Of a stretch of 64,000 nt of DNA, positions 1-9,361 are shown piece after piece. The notes beneath the pieces are model-generated. The model worked only from the letters and a program-made list of their open reading frames with translations. It did not search any database and had not been told where the DNA came from. The stretch lies in assembly GCF_024612015.1 (NCBI RefSeq), contig NZ_CP102512.1:1302001-1366000 (forward strand). The letters are read 5' to 3'. A program made the position numbers and the translations under genes. The stretch is from Streptomyces sp. CA-210063. GTDB taxonomy: Bacteria > Actinomycetota > Actinomycetes > Streptomycetales > Streptomycetaceae. Within the stretch, counting starts at the first letter, position 1. Each line of letters starts with the position of its first letter.

Positions 1-675
1 ATGCTGGCCACCCGGGTTCCCGTGACGCTGGCGATCATCCTGCCGGCGCTCCTGCTCACCCTGATCCTGAGCGTTCTCATCGGGGTGACCGCCGCCGTGC
101 GCGGTGGTGCCGTCGACCGCTTCCTACAGGTGACCGGCGTGCTGGGGGCCGCCGTCCCGAACTTCGTGGTGGCCATCGCGCTGATATTCGTCTTCGCCAT
201 CGCTGTCCCCCTGTTCCCCGCCACCGGTTACGTGTCGCCGGACGTCGATCCGATGGGCTGGGCTCAGTCCCTGGTACTGCCCGTGCTGGCGGTGCTGATC
301 GGTTCGATCGCCGGCGCCGCCCAGCAGTTCCGCGGAGCGGTCATCGATGTCCTGCGTCAGGACTTCGTCCGAACGCTCCGGTCCCGGGGCATCAGCGAAC
401 GGGCGGTGATCTTCCGCCATGTACTGCGCAACGCTGCTGGGCCAGGCATGACGATCCTGTCGCTGCAGACGGTCGCCCTGATGGGCGGCGTCGTGATCAT
501 CGAGCGGATGTTCGCACTGCCTGGTATGGGGCTGCTCGCCGACAGTTCCGCCCTCCAGGGCGACATCCCGGCGGTCATGGGATCGGTGCTGTTCAGCATC
601 GCCGTCGTGATCGTCATCAACATCGCCGTCGACCTGCTGGTGGGCTGGCTGAATCCGAAGGCACGCCTGTCATGA
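1..675 (+). CDS. ABC transporter permease, DppB/OppB type (5' end outside window)
   Basis: Inner-membrane permease of a dipeptide/oligopeptide-type ABC importer. The 224 visible residues hold about five hydrophobic segments and the permease EAA loop around residues 120-140, where a run of the form RxLRSRGISERAV is followed by HVLRNAA. Family members are about 300-330 residues, so the N-terminal segment almost certainly lies upstream of the window; the Met at base 1 is probably internal. The stop overlaps the next gene's start by 4 bases (ATGA), so the two are translationally coupled. The substrate cannot be told from the sequence, since the binding protein is not in view. Confidence 0.88.
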   Translation: MLATRVPVTLAIILPALLLTLILSVLIGVTAAVRGGAVDRFLQVTGVLGAAVPNFVVAIALIFVFAIAVPLFPATGYVSPDVDPMGWAQSLVLPVLAVLIGSIAGAAQQFRGAVIDVLRQDFVRTLRSRGISERAVIFRHVLRNAAGPGMTILSLQTVALMGGVVIIERMFALPGMGLLADSSALQGDIPAVMGSVLFSIAVVIVINIAVDLLVGWLNPKARLS

Positions 676-2387
676 CCATCAGACGCCTGTTGCGCAATCC
701 TCTGGGTCTCTTGAGCTCCGTGGTTCTCGCGTTGATCGCGCTGCTCGGCCTCTCCTCACCCTTCCTCGCCCCGCACGACCCGAATGAAGCGCGGCTGCAG
801 CTGACCAACGCTCCACCGCTGAGCGGGGGCTATCTGCTCGGCGGTGACCAGTCCGGGAGGGACGTCCTGTCCCGGCTGATGCACGCCACACTCGGCACGC
901 TGACGGCATCGGTGGTGGTGCTGGTGGTGTCGCTGGCGCTCGGCGTCACCGCCGGCCTGATCGCGGGGTACTTCGGCGGCCGGTTCGACACGGTCGGTTC
1001 GTGGGTGTCCAACACGGTCATGGCCCTGCCCGGCTTCGTGCTGCTGATCGCCTTGTACACGGTGATCGGGCCGTCGGTTCTGATCGCGATGGCGATATTC
1101 GGTGTGCTGATCGCACCGTCCTACTACCGGCTGGTCCGCAACCTGGTGCTTGGCGTCCGGCAGGAGCTCTACGTGGACGCGGCCAAGGTGGCAGGCCTGT
1201 CCGATGCCCGGATCATCTCCCGGCACGTGCTCCGCGCGGTCCGGGCACCTGTCACCGTGCAGAGCTCGTTCGTACTGGGCGCCGGCATCGCCATCCAGGC
1301 CGGCCTCGAGTTCCTCGGCCTCGGCGACCCGACCTCGCCCTCCTGGGGCGGAATGCTCCAGGACGCGTTCAACAACATCTACATCGCCCGGCTCAACGTC
1401 GTCTGGCCCGCACTGCTGATCACCGCGACCACCCTGTGCCTGGTGCTTCTCGGCAACGCCCTGCGGGACGTCCTGCAGACCGGGCGGGCCCAGGCGCAGC
1501 CGCTCCGGCCGAAGGTTGTCGCACGGCTGCGGGCCGCCCGTCCGGCGCCGGCCGAGAGCGTCGCAGAGGCCGCAGATGCGCTGCTGAGCGTGCGTGACCT
1601 GGTTGTCGGGTATCCCACCGCCGACGCGCAGGTCAAGACGGTCGTCCATGGGGTGAGCCTGGACGTGCGCCGCGGCGAGATCCTCGGCCTCGTCGGCGAG
1701 TCGGGGTCGGGCAAGTCCCAGACCGCCTTCTCCGTGCTCGGCATCCTGCCGCGTGACGCGGTCGTCCTTGGCGGCGCGATCACCTTCGACGGCCTCGACC
1801 TGCGCGACGAGAAAAACCTGCGAGAGGTGCGCGGCAGGCGGATCAGCTACGTGCCGCAGGAGCCGATGTCCAACCTCGACCCCTCGTTCACCATCGGCGC
1901 GCAACTCGGCTACGGCCTGCGAGCTGTCAAGGACGTCAGCAAGGCTGAGGCCCGCCGGGAGCTGACCGAACTGCTGGGGCAGGTCGGCATCAAGGATCCG
2001 CGACGCACCTTCGACTCCTATCCGCACCAGGTCTCCGGCGGCATGGCGCAGCGCGTCCTGATCGCCGGAGCCGTCGCTGCCGGCCCCGACCTGATCATCG
2101 CGGACGAACCCACCACCGCACTCGACGTCACCGTGCAGGCCGAAGTGCTCGACCTGATACGTGCCCTCCAGCGGGAACGAGGCATGGCCATGATCCTGGT
2201 GACGCACAACTTCGGCGTCGTCGCCGACATCTGCGACCGGGTCAGTGTGATGAGGCAGGGAGCCGTGGTGGAGACCAACGACACCGTGGGCCTGTTCCGG
2301 ACGCCCCAGGACGCCTATACGAAGATGCTGCTGAATTCGATGCTGGACGGCTCCGTCGCCCGCGAGCCCTGGACGAGGTCGGCATGA
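672..2387 (+). CDS. Fused ABC permease (DppC type) and ATPase (DppD type)
   Basis: One 571-residue protein joins the second permease of the importer (about residues 1-275, with membrane segments and an EAA loop near 165-185) to its first ATPase (about 300-571). The ATPase half has Walker A GESGSGKS near residue 342, signature SGGMAQR near 454 and Walker [12 protein letters not shown] near 474. The usual C-terminal oligopeptide/dipeptide extension with its Cys-rich stretch is missing: the protein ends shortly after the H-loop region. Such fusions occur in actinobacteria, and a second one is at 19.8 kb. ATG overlaps the upstream stop, and its own stop overlaps the next start by 4 bases. Confidence 0.9.
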   Translation: MTIRRLLRNPLGLLSSVVLALIALLGLSSPFLAPHDPNEARLQLTNAPPLSGGYLLGGDQSGRDVLSRLMHATLGTLTASVVVLVVSLALGVTAGLIAGYFGGRFDTVGSWVSNTVMALPGFVLLIALYTVIGPSVLIAMAIFGVLIAPSYYRLVRNLVLGVRQELYVDAAKVAGLSDARIISRHVLRAVRAPVTVQSSFVLGAGIAIQAGLEFLGLGDPTSPSWGGMLQDAFNNIYIARLNVVWPALLITATTLCLVLLGNALRDVLQTGRAQAQPLRPKVVARLRAARPAPAESVAEAADALLSVRDLVVGYPTADAQVKTVVHGVSLDVRRGEILGLVGESGSGKSQTAFSVLGILPRDAVVLGGAITFDGLDLRDEKNLREVRGRRISYVPQEPMSNLDPSFTIGAQLGYGLRAVKDVSKAEARRELTELLGQVGIKDPRRTFDSYPHQVSGGMAQRVLIAGAVAAGPDLIIADEPTTALDVTVQAEVLDLIRALQRERGMAMILVTHNFGVVADICDRVSVMRQGAVVETNDTVGLFRTPQDAYTKMLLNSMLDGSVAREPWTRSA

Positions 2388-3265
2388 AAGAGGACGCACT
2401 GCTGCGCATCTCGGATCTGCGTGTCGCCTACCCGGGCCGCGGATGGCGGAGTACACCCGTCGAGGTGCTCAAAGGGATATCCCTGCACATCCGGCCTGGT
2501 GAGACCCTCGGCCTGGTGGGCGAGTCCGGCTCCGGCAAGACCACGGTCGGCCGTGCTGCCCTCGGTCTCGCGCCCGTGACTGGCGGTTCCATCCGCCTCG
2601 GCGGTGTCGAGTTGACAGCCATGAGCACGAAGGAGCGCCGCCGCACCGCCCAGGAGATCCAGGTCGTCTTCCAGGACCCCTACTCCTCCCTCAACCCCTC
2701 CATGACCATCGAGGAGATCCTCACCGAACCCCTGCTCGGGCAGGGCCGACAGGCGGGGCGCGACAAGGTGCGCCAACTACTGGACCGGGTCGGTCTGCCC
2801 GCCGACGCCGGGCAGCGGCTGGCGAAGGAATTCTCCGGAGGCCAGCGGCAGCGCATCGCCATCGCCCGGGCTCTGGCTCTCCAGCCCAAGCTGATCATCT
2901 GCGACGAACCCACCAGCGCGCTCGACCTGTCCACCCAGACCAAGGTGCTCGACCTGCTTCTGGAGATACAGGAAGTCACCGAATGCGCCTACCTCTTCAT
3001 CACCCACGACCTCGAGGTGGTGCGCAGGATGAGCCACCGGATCGCGGTATTGCTGCACGGCGAGATCGTCGAGGAGGGTGACGCCCGCCAGGTGTGCGAC
3101 CAGCCACGGCACCCGTACACGCAGCGCCTGCAGATGGCCGCACCCGTAGCCGACCCCGAACGGCAGCGCGAACGCCGACTGGCCCGGCACCGGCTCCTGA
3201 CGGCACAGGAACCACCCCGCGTGGAAGGAAGCCCGACCGCCTCGCGGGCACCAGGGATTTCTTGA
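2384..3265 (+). CDS. ABC transporter ATP-binding protein, DppF/OppF type
   Basis: Second ATPase of the importer, 293 residues. Walker A GESGSGKT is near residue 47, the Q-loop is in VVFQDPYSSLNPS, the signature FSGGQRQR is near 150 and Walker B LIICDEPTSALD near 169. The C-terminal part after about 235 has the start of the oligopeptide-type extension (HPYTQRL) but is short and lacks the Cys cluster. It overlaps the upstream fusion gene by 4 bases and is the last gene of this operon in the window. Confidence 0.92.
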   Translation: MKEDALLRISDLRVAYPGRGWRSTPVEVLKGISLHIRPGETLGLVGESGSGKTTVGRAALGLAPVTGGSIRLGGVELTAMSTKERRRTAQEIQVVFQDPYSSLNPSMTIEEILTEPLLGQGRQAGRDKVRQLLDRVGLPADAGQRLAKEFSGGQRQRIAIARALALQPKLIICDEPTSALDLSTQTKVLDLLLEIQEVTECAYLFITHDLEVVRRMSHRIAVLLHGEIVEEGDARQVCDQPRHPYTQRLQMAAPVADPERQRERRLARHRLLTAQEPPRVEGSPTASRAPGIS

Positions 3266-3752
3266 CTGATCCCCGGGGGCCGTGCTGCCCGGACCTGCCT
3301 CAGCCTTGCCCGCGCGGTATGAGGCTCAGGTGGGCGGGTGGGCTGGGCGGCGCCATCGGGCTGCGGGGCGCGCACCCAGCCGTGGGCGCGCATGGTCTCG
3401 GTCTCCCAGTCCTCGAACAGGTGGGGTAGTGCCTTCGGTTCGCGGTCCGGTCGCGGTGCCACTGGATGGACGCACGGGCGGCGGATGCCGAGGCGCAGCG
3501 TCCAGCAGCGGGCTGGGTACCGGTGCGAGGCTTTCGTCGACGGCCCTCTCCGACAGTGGCCATGTATGGAACGACACTCGGCGCGACTTTACGGTCGACG
3601 TCAGATCGAGTGCGTGAGCGCGGACCGAGAGATCACCGGTGTCGCCGTCGTATCCGAGTGAAGGCCACGAAGGTCGGGTTTCAGGGCGAGAACGCGACCG
3701 AATCCGAGTGCAACCGAGTCAGCGTGATCACGAGAAGCGATCACTGCAGGAT
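3266..3752. other. Intergenic, 487 bp, nothing recognised
   Basis: The stretch lies between the convergent ends of the ABC operon and the minus-strand membrane protein. Several open frames exist but none has codon bias, a ribosome site or a recognisable domain. No convincing terminator hairpin with a T-run was seen. Confidence 0.5.
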
Positions 3753-4232
3753 TCATGACTTGGGAGGGCTGCCGGCGGGTTCTTCGTGCGTAACCCGAAG
3801 GTCACTACGGTCACCGCGCGAGCCCAGTGGCATGACCCTGCGGTACGCCTGCACCGCAATCACCGCGACCGCGAGGTGCATCACGAGCAGCGCCGCCACA
3901 CCGGTCACCTCGCCCTCGTCGAACAGGAAGAAGTCCGGAACGAGGGAGATGACGACGACCGATGGGACGAGTCGGCGGAGCAGGCGTTCGGGATCCTGGG
4001 AACGCCTGCGGACGATGCCCCATCCGACGGCTCCCGCCAGCAGACCCAGGGCGGTCATGAAGACATACGACGGGAGCTCCAACGGTTTGAAGTCGTCGGG
4101 CGCGCTCATCGCGTGTGCCAGCACGGCGATCAACGCGTTCACCAAGGAGGCGAGCAGGAAGGCGATGAAAACACCTCCCGCCACCACCAGCGGGCCCCGC
4201 CGTGCAGGAAGTGTCTCGGAGACAGCGGACAT
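3753..4232 (-). CDS. Small four-helix membrane protein (DUF6069-like)
   Basis: A 159-residue protein with four hydrophobic segments (about residues 14-36, 52-72, 85-103 and 110-130) and an Arg-rich link between segments two and three. It resembles the actinobacterial DUF6069 family of unknown function; that assignment is from memory of the pattern. It lies 30 bases downstream of lgt on the same strand, so probably in one operon, but nothing shows a functional link. The C-terminal tail is short and polar. Confidence 0.7.
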   Translation of the reverse strand: MSAVSETLPARRGPLVVAGGVFIAFLLASLVNALIAVLAHAMSAPDDFKPLELPSYVFMTALGLLAGAVGWGIVRRRSQDPERLLRRLVPSVVVISLVPDFFLFDEGEVTGVAALLVMHLAVAVIAVQAYRRVMPLGSRGDRSDLRVTHEEPAGSPPKS

Positions 4233-4262
4233 GGCAACTCCAGTTCTTGAAAGGGGAGATGG

Positions 4263-5129
4263 TCAGCTCTTGGGACTGCTGGTCGCGTCCAAGCGCGGAA
4301 GAAGACGGCCGGCGTCGGCATCGCCACGGCTGTCGGCCGCCCGCCGTGTCGCAGCGATGAGGTAGGCGAAGGCGGCCGCGAAAACCAGCAGGGCGGTCCA
4401 GTCGTTCAGGCGCAGGCCGAGGATGCGGTGGGCCTCGTCGACTCGCAGGTACTCGATCCAGAAGCGGCCGACGCAGTAGGCGGCGGCGTACAGCGCGAAC
4501 GTGCGGCCACAGTCGAGCCGGAAGCGGCGATCCGCCCACATGACCAGCGCGGCCACCCCGAGACACCACAGCGACTCGTACAAGAAGGCGGGGTGGTAGG
4601 TGGCCAGGTCGGAGGTGGCCTCGGGCCGGTGCACGGGGTCGATCTCCAACGCCCAGGGGAGGGTGCTGGCCCGCCCGTAGAGTTCCTGGTTGAACCAGTT
4701 GCCCCAGCGGCCGATGGCCTGCCCCAAAGCGATGCCAGGGGCGACTGCGTCGGCGAACGCGGACAGCGGGACGCCGTTGCGGCGGCAGCCGATCCAGGCT
4801 CCGACGGCCCCACCGGCGATGGCACCCCAGATGCCGATGCCCCCGTCCCAGATGAAGAGGGCTTTGAGCGGATCGCCGTCCCTGCCGAAGTACGGCTCGC
4901 TGGATGTGACCACGTGGTAGAGGCGGGCGCCGACCACACCGAACGGGACCGCCCAAAGGGCCACATCCGTCACGACGGTCTTCTCTCCACCGCGGGCGGC
5001 CCAGCGACGGCCGCCCAGCCATACCGCCGCGGCGATTCCGAGGATCAGCATCAGTGAGTAGCCGCGCAGCGGCAGCGAGCCCAGGTGGATCTCGCCGATG
5101 GACGGGCTGGGAATGAAGGCCAGGGGCAC
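4263..5129 (-). CDS. lgt: Prolipoprotein diacylglyceryl transferase
   Basis: Transfers diacylglycerol from phosphatidylglycerol to the lipobox Cys of prelipoproteins in the membrane. The 288-residue protein has about seven hydrophobic segments and the Lgt signature GRWGNWFNQE at about residues 140-149, plus IWDGGIGIWGAIAGG near 93-107, GARLYHV near 67-73 and HPAFLYESLW. Length is normal for actinobacteria. Streptomyces often carry more than one Lgt; the accessory setting, away from trp or core genes, suggests this is an additional copy (inference). A GC-rich palindrome lies about 100 bp upstream in the divergent spacer. Confidence 0.93.
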   Translation of the reverse strand: MPLAFIPSPSIGEIHLGSLPLRGYSLMLILGIAAAVWLGGRRWAARGGEKTVVTDVALWAVPFGVVGARLYHVVTSSEPYFGRDGDPLKALFIWDGGIGIWGAIAGGAVGAWIGCRRNGVPLSAFADAVAPGIALGQAIGRWGNWFNQELYGRASTLPWALEIDPVHRPEATSDLATYHPAFLYESLWCLGVAALVMWADRRFRLDCGRTFALYAAAYCVGRFWIEYLRVDEAHRILGLRLNDWTALLVFAAAFAYLIAATRRAADSRGDADAGRLLPRLDATSSPKS

Positions 5130-5226
5130 TGGTGGTTCCTCACGGGGTGCGGTGGAGCTCGGGCGGCCGGGTGCCGGGCTGATCTTCGCCGCCCGACCGG
5201 GCCTCGCACATCGACCGATCGACGCA

Positions 5227-5252
5227 GCATCCGCCCACCGATCGGTGGATGC
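5227..5252. promoter_or_regulatory. Palindrome in the lgt / histidine kinase divergent spacer
   Basis: A perfect 14-bp palindrome CCACCGATCGGTGG at 5235-5248 is flanked by outer arms GCATCC and GGATGC. It sits about 100 bp from the lgt start and 55 bp from the kinase start, a position suited to an operator for either gene. No protein can be assigned to it. Confidence 0.4.
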
Positions 5253-5307
5253 GTTCGCACCGGCCGGTTGATCCTCCGACTACTCGGCTGCGCGTACGCT
5301 CAGGCCC

Positions 5308-6555
5308 ATGGCACTGCAACAGGTCTGGGAGAGGGCACGGTGGAAGGCCATGGGCCAGCACGCCTTCTTCGCCGTCGTGCTCACCCTGTCCGTGCTGGGG
5401 GCGCTGGCCGGGACGGACCTGACGACCGGCACGGCACTGCCGCGGATCGGCCCGGCGGTGGGACTCGCCGCCTGGTACGCGTACTGGATCGCGCTGCGCG
5501 GCGGCACCGGTCGCCCTCCGCTGCCCTACCTCGTCGGGGCGTTGGCGACGTGGGTGGCCATGTCCGTGGTGGACCCCGCGCTGCTCCCGGTCGCTGTGGC
5601 CGTGCTGGCCCCTTACTGGCTGCGACGGGCCTGGTGGTCGGCCGGCGGGGTGCTGGTGCTGGGCGGCGCCTGGTCGTGGCAGCGCTTCACCATGGACGGC
5701 TCCGCCGACGTGCGAATGCTCACGGGTTGCGTGCTCGCGACCGCGGTGGCGGTCACCATCGTCTGCTACGTCGCCACCCTCGACCACGAGAGTCACAACC
5801 GGCAGCGGCTTCTGGACGAACTCACCGCGACCCAGGCGGAACGAGCGGCGGCGGAACGTCAGGCGGGCACCCTGGCCGAACGTCAGCGCCTGGCCCGAGA
5901 GGTCCATGACACCCTGACCCAGGGCTTCGCATCCATCTCCATGCTGCTGGACACCGCACGCGACGACCTGCCAGCCGACTCCCCCGCGGCCCGCCGCGTC
6001 GAGCAGGCCATGCGGACGGCCCGGGACAACCTGGTCGAGAGCCGCCGCCTCGTGCAGGCCCTTCGCCCTGCGCCGCTGGACCGCACGCACCCGGCGGAAG
6101 CGGTCCGCGAGCTCACCGCCCGGCTGACGGAGGAGACAGGCATCGAGGCTTACACGGTCGTGACCGGCCGACCGGTCGCCCTGCCTGCCGGCAGCGAGGG
6201 CGAGTTGCTGCGGGTCGCGCAGGCGGCGCTGGCCAACGCCCGGCGGCACGCCCGTGCGGCGAGCGTGTCGGTCACGCTGTCCTACCTCGGCGACGCCCTG
6301 GCCATCGACATCCAGGACGACGGCACCGGTTTCACAGCGGCCGCACGCCACGCCGGCATCGGGCTGACCACTATGCGCGAGCGTATCGCCGCCCTGGACG
6401 GCACGTTCACGCTGGAAAGCACCGCGGGCGAGGGTACGACCCTCGCCGTCACGGTGCCGCTCCCGATCGAGCCCTCGGTCTCCATCCCGGTCGAGCCCTC
6501 GGTCTCCGCACCGTCACCCGCGGCCGCTTCCCCGCCCATGGCCCCCGCACCATGA
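5308..6555 (+). CDS. Sensor histidine kinase, NarL/DesK-type (HisKA_3)
   Basis: Membrane sensor kinase of 415 residues. The N-terminal 150 residues hold about five hydrophobic segments with no large extracellular loop, then a coiled stretch rich in Glu/Arg/Ala. The phospho-acceptor box LAREVHDTLTQGF puts the His at residue 200, and a HATPase_c domain follows (DDGTGF N-loop, GLTTMRER, GEGTTLAVTVP). The C-terminus carries a duplicated ..VEPSVS.. stretch rich in Pro/Ser. The stop overlaps the ATG at which its response regulator should start. The input signal is not evident. Confidence 0.9.
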   Translation: MALQQVWERARWKAMGQHAFFAVVLTLSVLGALAGTDLTTGTALPRIGPAVGLAAWYAYWIALRGGTGRPPLPYLVGALATWVAMSVVDPALLPVAVAVLAPYWLRRAWWSAGGVLVLGGAWSWQRFTMDGSADVRMLTGCVLATAVAVTIVCYVATLDHESHNRQRLLDELTATQAERAAAERQAGTLAERQRLAREVHDTLTQGFASISMLLDTARDDLPADSPAARRVEQAMRTARDNLVESRRLVQALRPAPLDRTHPAEAVRELTARLTEETGIEAYTVVTGRPVALPAGSEGELLRVAQAALANARRHARAASVSVTLSYLGDALAIDIQDDGTGFTAAARHAGIGLTTMRERIAALDGTFTLESTAGEGTTLAVTVPLPIEPSVSIPVEPSVSAPSPAAASPPMAPAP

Positions 6556-7131
6556 GCCCTTCACCCCCCGATCCGGGTCCTCCTCGCAGACGACCACCCC
6601 GTGGTCCGCGACGGGCTGGCCGCCGTGCTCGCCACCCAGCCCGACCTCACGGTCGTCGGCGAAGCCGCCAACGGTGCCGAGGCACTGCACCAGACCGCCT
6701 CACTCGCACCCGACGTCGTCCTGATGGACCTGCAGATGCCCGGCATGGACGGCACCACCGCGACCGCCGACATCACCGCCGCCATCGACGCCGGCGCGGT
6801 CGGCTACCTGCTCAAGGACACCGGACGACACGAGCTGTGCGAGGCCGTGCGCACCGCCGCCCGGGGAGGAGCGGCGCTGTCCCCCACGGTGGCCGCCAAA
6901 GTCCTCGCCCACATACGCGGCGACCGGGGCGTCGGCCTGTCCGGCCGGGAACTCGAAGTTCTGTCCGCCCTGGCCCGCGGGCAGAGCAACAAGCAGATCG
7001 CCCGCGCCCTGCGTCTGTCCGAGGCAACGGTGAAAACGCATCTGCTGCACATAGACGCCAAGCTCGACGTCGCCGACCGCACCGGTGCCGTCACGGCCGC
7101 ACTGGGCCGGGGCATCATCCGCATCGACTGA
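6552..7131 (+). pseudogene. NarL/FixJ-type response regulator, frameshifted and with a receiver deletion
   Basis: Partner of the kinase just upstream. The C-terminal LuxR helix-turn-helix is intact (LSGRELEVLSALARGQSNKQIARAL, ATVKTHL). The receiver has two lesions. (1) The natural ATG at 6552 overlaps the kinase stop, but the receiver frame (IRVLLADDHPVVRDG) is reached only if one base is removed from the C6 run near 6563-6568; otherwise the first usable start is GTG 6601, inside the receiver after the acidic pocket. (2) After LMDLQMPGMDG (phospho-Asp codon 6727-6729) the protein passes from TADITA directly to AIDAGAVGYLLKD, skipping about 15-25 residues that should carry strand 4 with the conserved Thr/Ser. 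Probably non-functional, unless the first lesion is a sequencing error. Confidence 0.65.
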
Positions 7132-7169
7132 ACGCCGCTCAGAAGCACGGTGGTCAGGGAACGAGTCCG

Positions 7170-7345
7170 CGGTAGTGGTCGAGGAGAGCGTGGTGGACGA
7201 TGCCGCAGTGGCCTTCGCAGCGCGGACGGTGACCCGGAAGGGGCCTGCCCCGGTTGTGGCACGGAGTCCGCGCGTGTCCCACGGGGGGAACCGGCGGCGC
7301 TTGGCCAACCTGGCATTCGCCGGTCGGAGCAGGCCATCGAGCGCG
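7170..7345 (+). mobile_element. Decayed 5' fragment of an ISL3-type transposase
   Basis: The otherwise empty 7132-7669 spacer holds a frameshifted trace of an ISL3 transposase N-terminus. One frame gives VVVEESVVDDAAVAFAARTV, the next gives ACPGCGTESARV (zinc-finger start), and the first frame then resumes with HGGNRRRLANLAFAG. The order and spacing are those of ISL3-family proteins as I remember them. No inverted ends or target duplication could be found. The rest of the spacer (7346-7657) shows nothing else. Confidence 0.5.
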
Positions 7346-7669
7346 TAGAGAACACCTGCTCTGCTTGCGCTCGCGAACTCAGAACGCCATCCGATCATGT
7401 CAACAATTTCGTTCGCGCGGGAAATTACCAACTGTCTTGCTCCAAAGGCATCAGGATGCCAGGTCGGACGGGTGGCCTCACCCACAGGGCACGCCTGATG
7501 CACCGTTCGCATGCTTAGCTTCTGGAACCATCGTCTTGTCCGCGTCCCGGCGTCATCGGCACACTAGCCACGGCGCACCGCGCTCCCCCTGCCCCAGGCT
7601 CGTGGACGACTGTGAGGGCACCTGGTCTGACCGTGGTCGGCGTCTCCGTACCGTCTCGGAAGGAATCCA

Positions 7670-9361
7670 TTGACTTCGGAGCACAGTCACACCCATCAGG
7701 CGACAGGGCTCGGCCGCCGTACGTTCCTGGGAGCGTCGCTCGCTTCGGCGGCAGCCGTGGCCACAGTCACCGCGGCGGGCACGAACGCCCACGCGACAAT
7801 GCGCGCGGGGGGATCGTCCCGGCCCAGCTCGGCCAGGAAAATGTCCGACTCGGTTCGCATCGACAGCGGACTGGTCTCCGGCATGCCGGCGGTGCGCCCG
7901 TCGGTCACGGTGTTCAAGGGTCTCCCCTACGCCGCCTCCACCGCCGGCCCGAACCGCTGGCGACCGCCGCGGCCGGCGCCCTCCTGGTCCGGGGTGCGTG
8001 TCGCGGACACCGTCGGGGACATCTGCCCGCAGGGGAACATGCCAGGCGCGCCCCCCAAGCCGCCGATGAGCGAGGACTGTCTGAATCTCAACGTCTGGAC
8101 GGCCGCCGAGTCGTCGCACGAAAGGCGCCCGGTCTTCGTGTGGATCTACGGCGGCCGGTTCACCTCCGGCTACGGCGCGGACCCGACCTTCGACGGCGCG
8201 GGCCTGGCCGAGAAGGGCCTGGTGGTGGTGACGTTCAACTACCGCACCGGTCCTTTCGGCTTTCTGTCCACCCCGGAGCTGACCGCCGAGTCCCCGCACG
8301 GCTCCTCGGGCAACTACGGTTTGCTTGACCAGATCGCCGCCCTGAAGTGGGTCCAGCGCAACATCAAGGCGTTCGGCGGCGATCCCGACCGAGTCACCAT
8401 CGCCGGTCAGTCGGCGGGAGCCGCCTCCGTACTGGAACTCATCAACTCGCCGCTGGCGAAAGGGCTGTTCCACCGGGGCATCTCGGAGAGTGGTGCCCGG
8501 GATACGCACGATCCCGAGATCGCGGCCCTGGCCGAGTCCTACCGCCCGACGCTGGCCGGCGCCGAGCGACAGGGCCTCACCTGGGCCGCCCAGCACAAGG
8601 CCACGACCCTGGCACAGATGCGGGCCCTCAGCATCGAGGAACTGCTCGACGGGCTCGACGAGAACGACACCACGGTCGAGGGCCCGATGAACGGCAACCC
8701 GCCGCTGTTCCGCCCCGTGCTCGACGGATACGTCCTGGCCCGCACATACGAGGAGTCCCTCAGTCGCGGCCTGCACAGCGATGTCCCCGTCATCACCGGC
8801 AACAACAAGGACGAGAGCGGCGCATCGACCGCCCCAGGGGCCACGCCGGCCTCGTACCAGGCCATGGCGAGCAAGAAATACGGCGACCTGGCCGACGAGT
8901 TCCTCGCCCTGTACCCCGCTGCCACGAATGCCGAGGCTGACGACCAGACCAACGCCTCGGCCCGCGACAACGCCCGTGTTTCCACCTCTCTGTGGGCCAC
9001 GGAATGGGCGAGCAGGGCCAAGAGTCCGGTGTTCACATACTTCTGGACGCATGCCCCTCCTGGCCAGACGCAGGGCGCCTACCACGGCTCGGAGATCAAC
9101 TACATCTTCGACAACCTGTACGCCACCGACCTGCCGTGGACCGACGACGACCGGCGGATCGCCGACACCATGTCCGGGTACGTCGTCAACTTCGCCACTC
9201 ATGGCGACCCCAACGGCCGAGGACTGGCCCGCTGGGAACCATCTCGCCCGGGTGCGTTCACCACGATGGAGCTGGGCGACGACTTCGGCCCGCTGCCGGA
9301 CGCGAGCGCCGCGCGACGAGCGTTCCACGAGCGGTACTTCGAAGTCCAGCCGCCCTGGTGA
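7670..9361 (+). CDS. Exported type-B carboxylesterase
   Basis: Alpha/beta-hydrolase esterase of 563 residues. It starts at TTG 7670, chosen because GGAAGGA lies 5 bases upstream and the start gives a Tat signal (GRRTFLGASLASAAAVATVTAAG, here split: RRTFLG at about residues 15-20, cleavage near 40). Catalytic elements are visible: oxyanion region WIYGGRFTSG, nucleophile Ser248 in GQSAGA, and His472 in YHGSEI. It should act outside the cell on carboxylic esters. A paralogue lacking the signal is at 12.8 kb on the other strand. Nearby catabolic genes suggest aromatic or plant esters as substrates, but this is not shown by the sequence. Confidence 0.92.
   Translation: MTSEHSHTHQATGLGRRTFLGASLASAAAVATVTAAGTNAHATMRAGGSSRPSSARKMSDSVRIDSGLVSGMPAVRPSVTVFKGLPYAASTAGPNRWRPPRPAPSWSGVRVADTVGDICPQGNMPGAPPKPPMSEDCLNLNVWTAAESSHERRPVFVWIYGGRFTSGYGADPTFDGAGLAEKGLVVVTFNYRTGPFGFLSTPELTAESPHGSSGNYGLLDQIAALKWVQRNIKAFGGDPDRVTIAGQSAGAASVLELINSPLAKGLFHRGISESGARDTHDPEIAALAESYRPTLAGAERQGLTWAAQHKATTLAQMRALSIEELLDGLDENDTTVEGPMNGNPPLFRPVLDGYVLARTYEESLSRGLHSDVPVITGNNKDESGASTAPGATPASYQAMASKKYGDLADEFLALYPAATNAEADDQTNASARDNARVSTSLWATEWASRAKSPVFTYFWTHAPPGQTQGAYHGSEINYIFDNLYATDLPWTDDDRRIADTMSGYVVNFATHGDPNGRGLARWEPSRPGAFTTMELGDDFGPLPDASAARRAFHERYFEVQPPW

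Noticed and set aside
756..2456. Long minus-strand open frame (566 codons) opposite the permease-ATPase fusion
   Set aside because: It is antisense to a clear ABC gene and has no domain of its own; long open antisense frames are normal in high-GC DNA.
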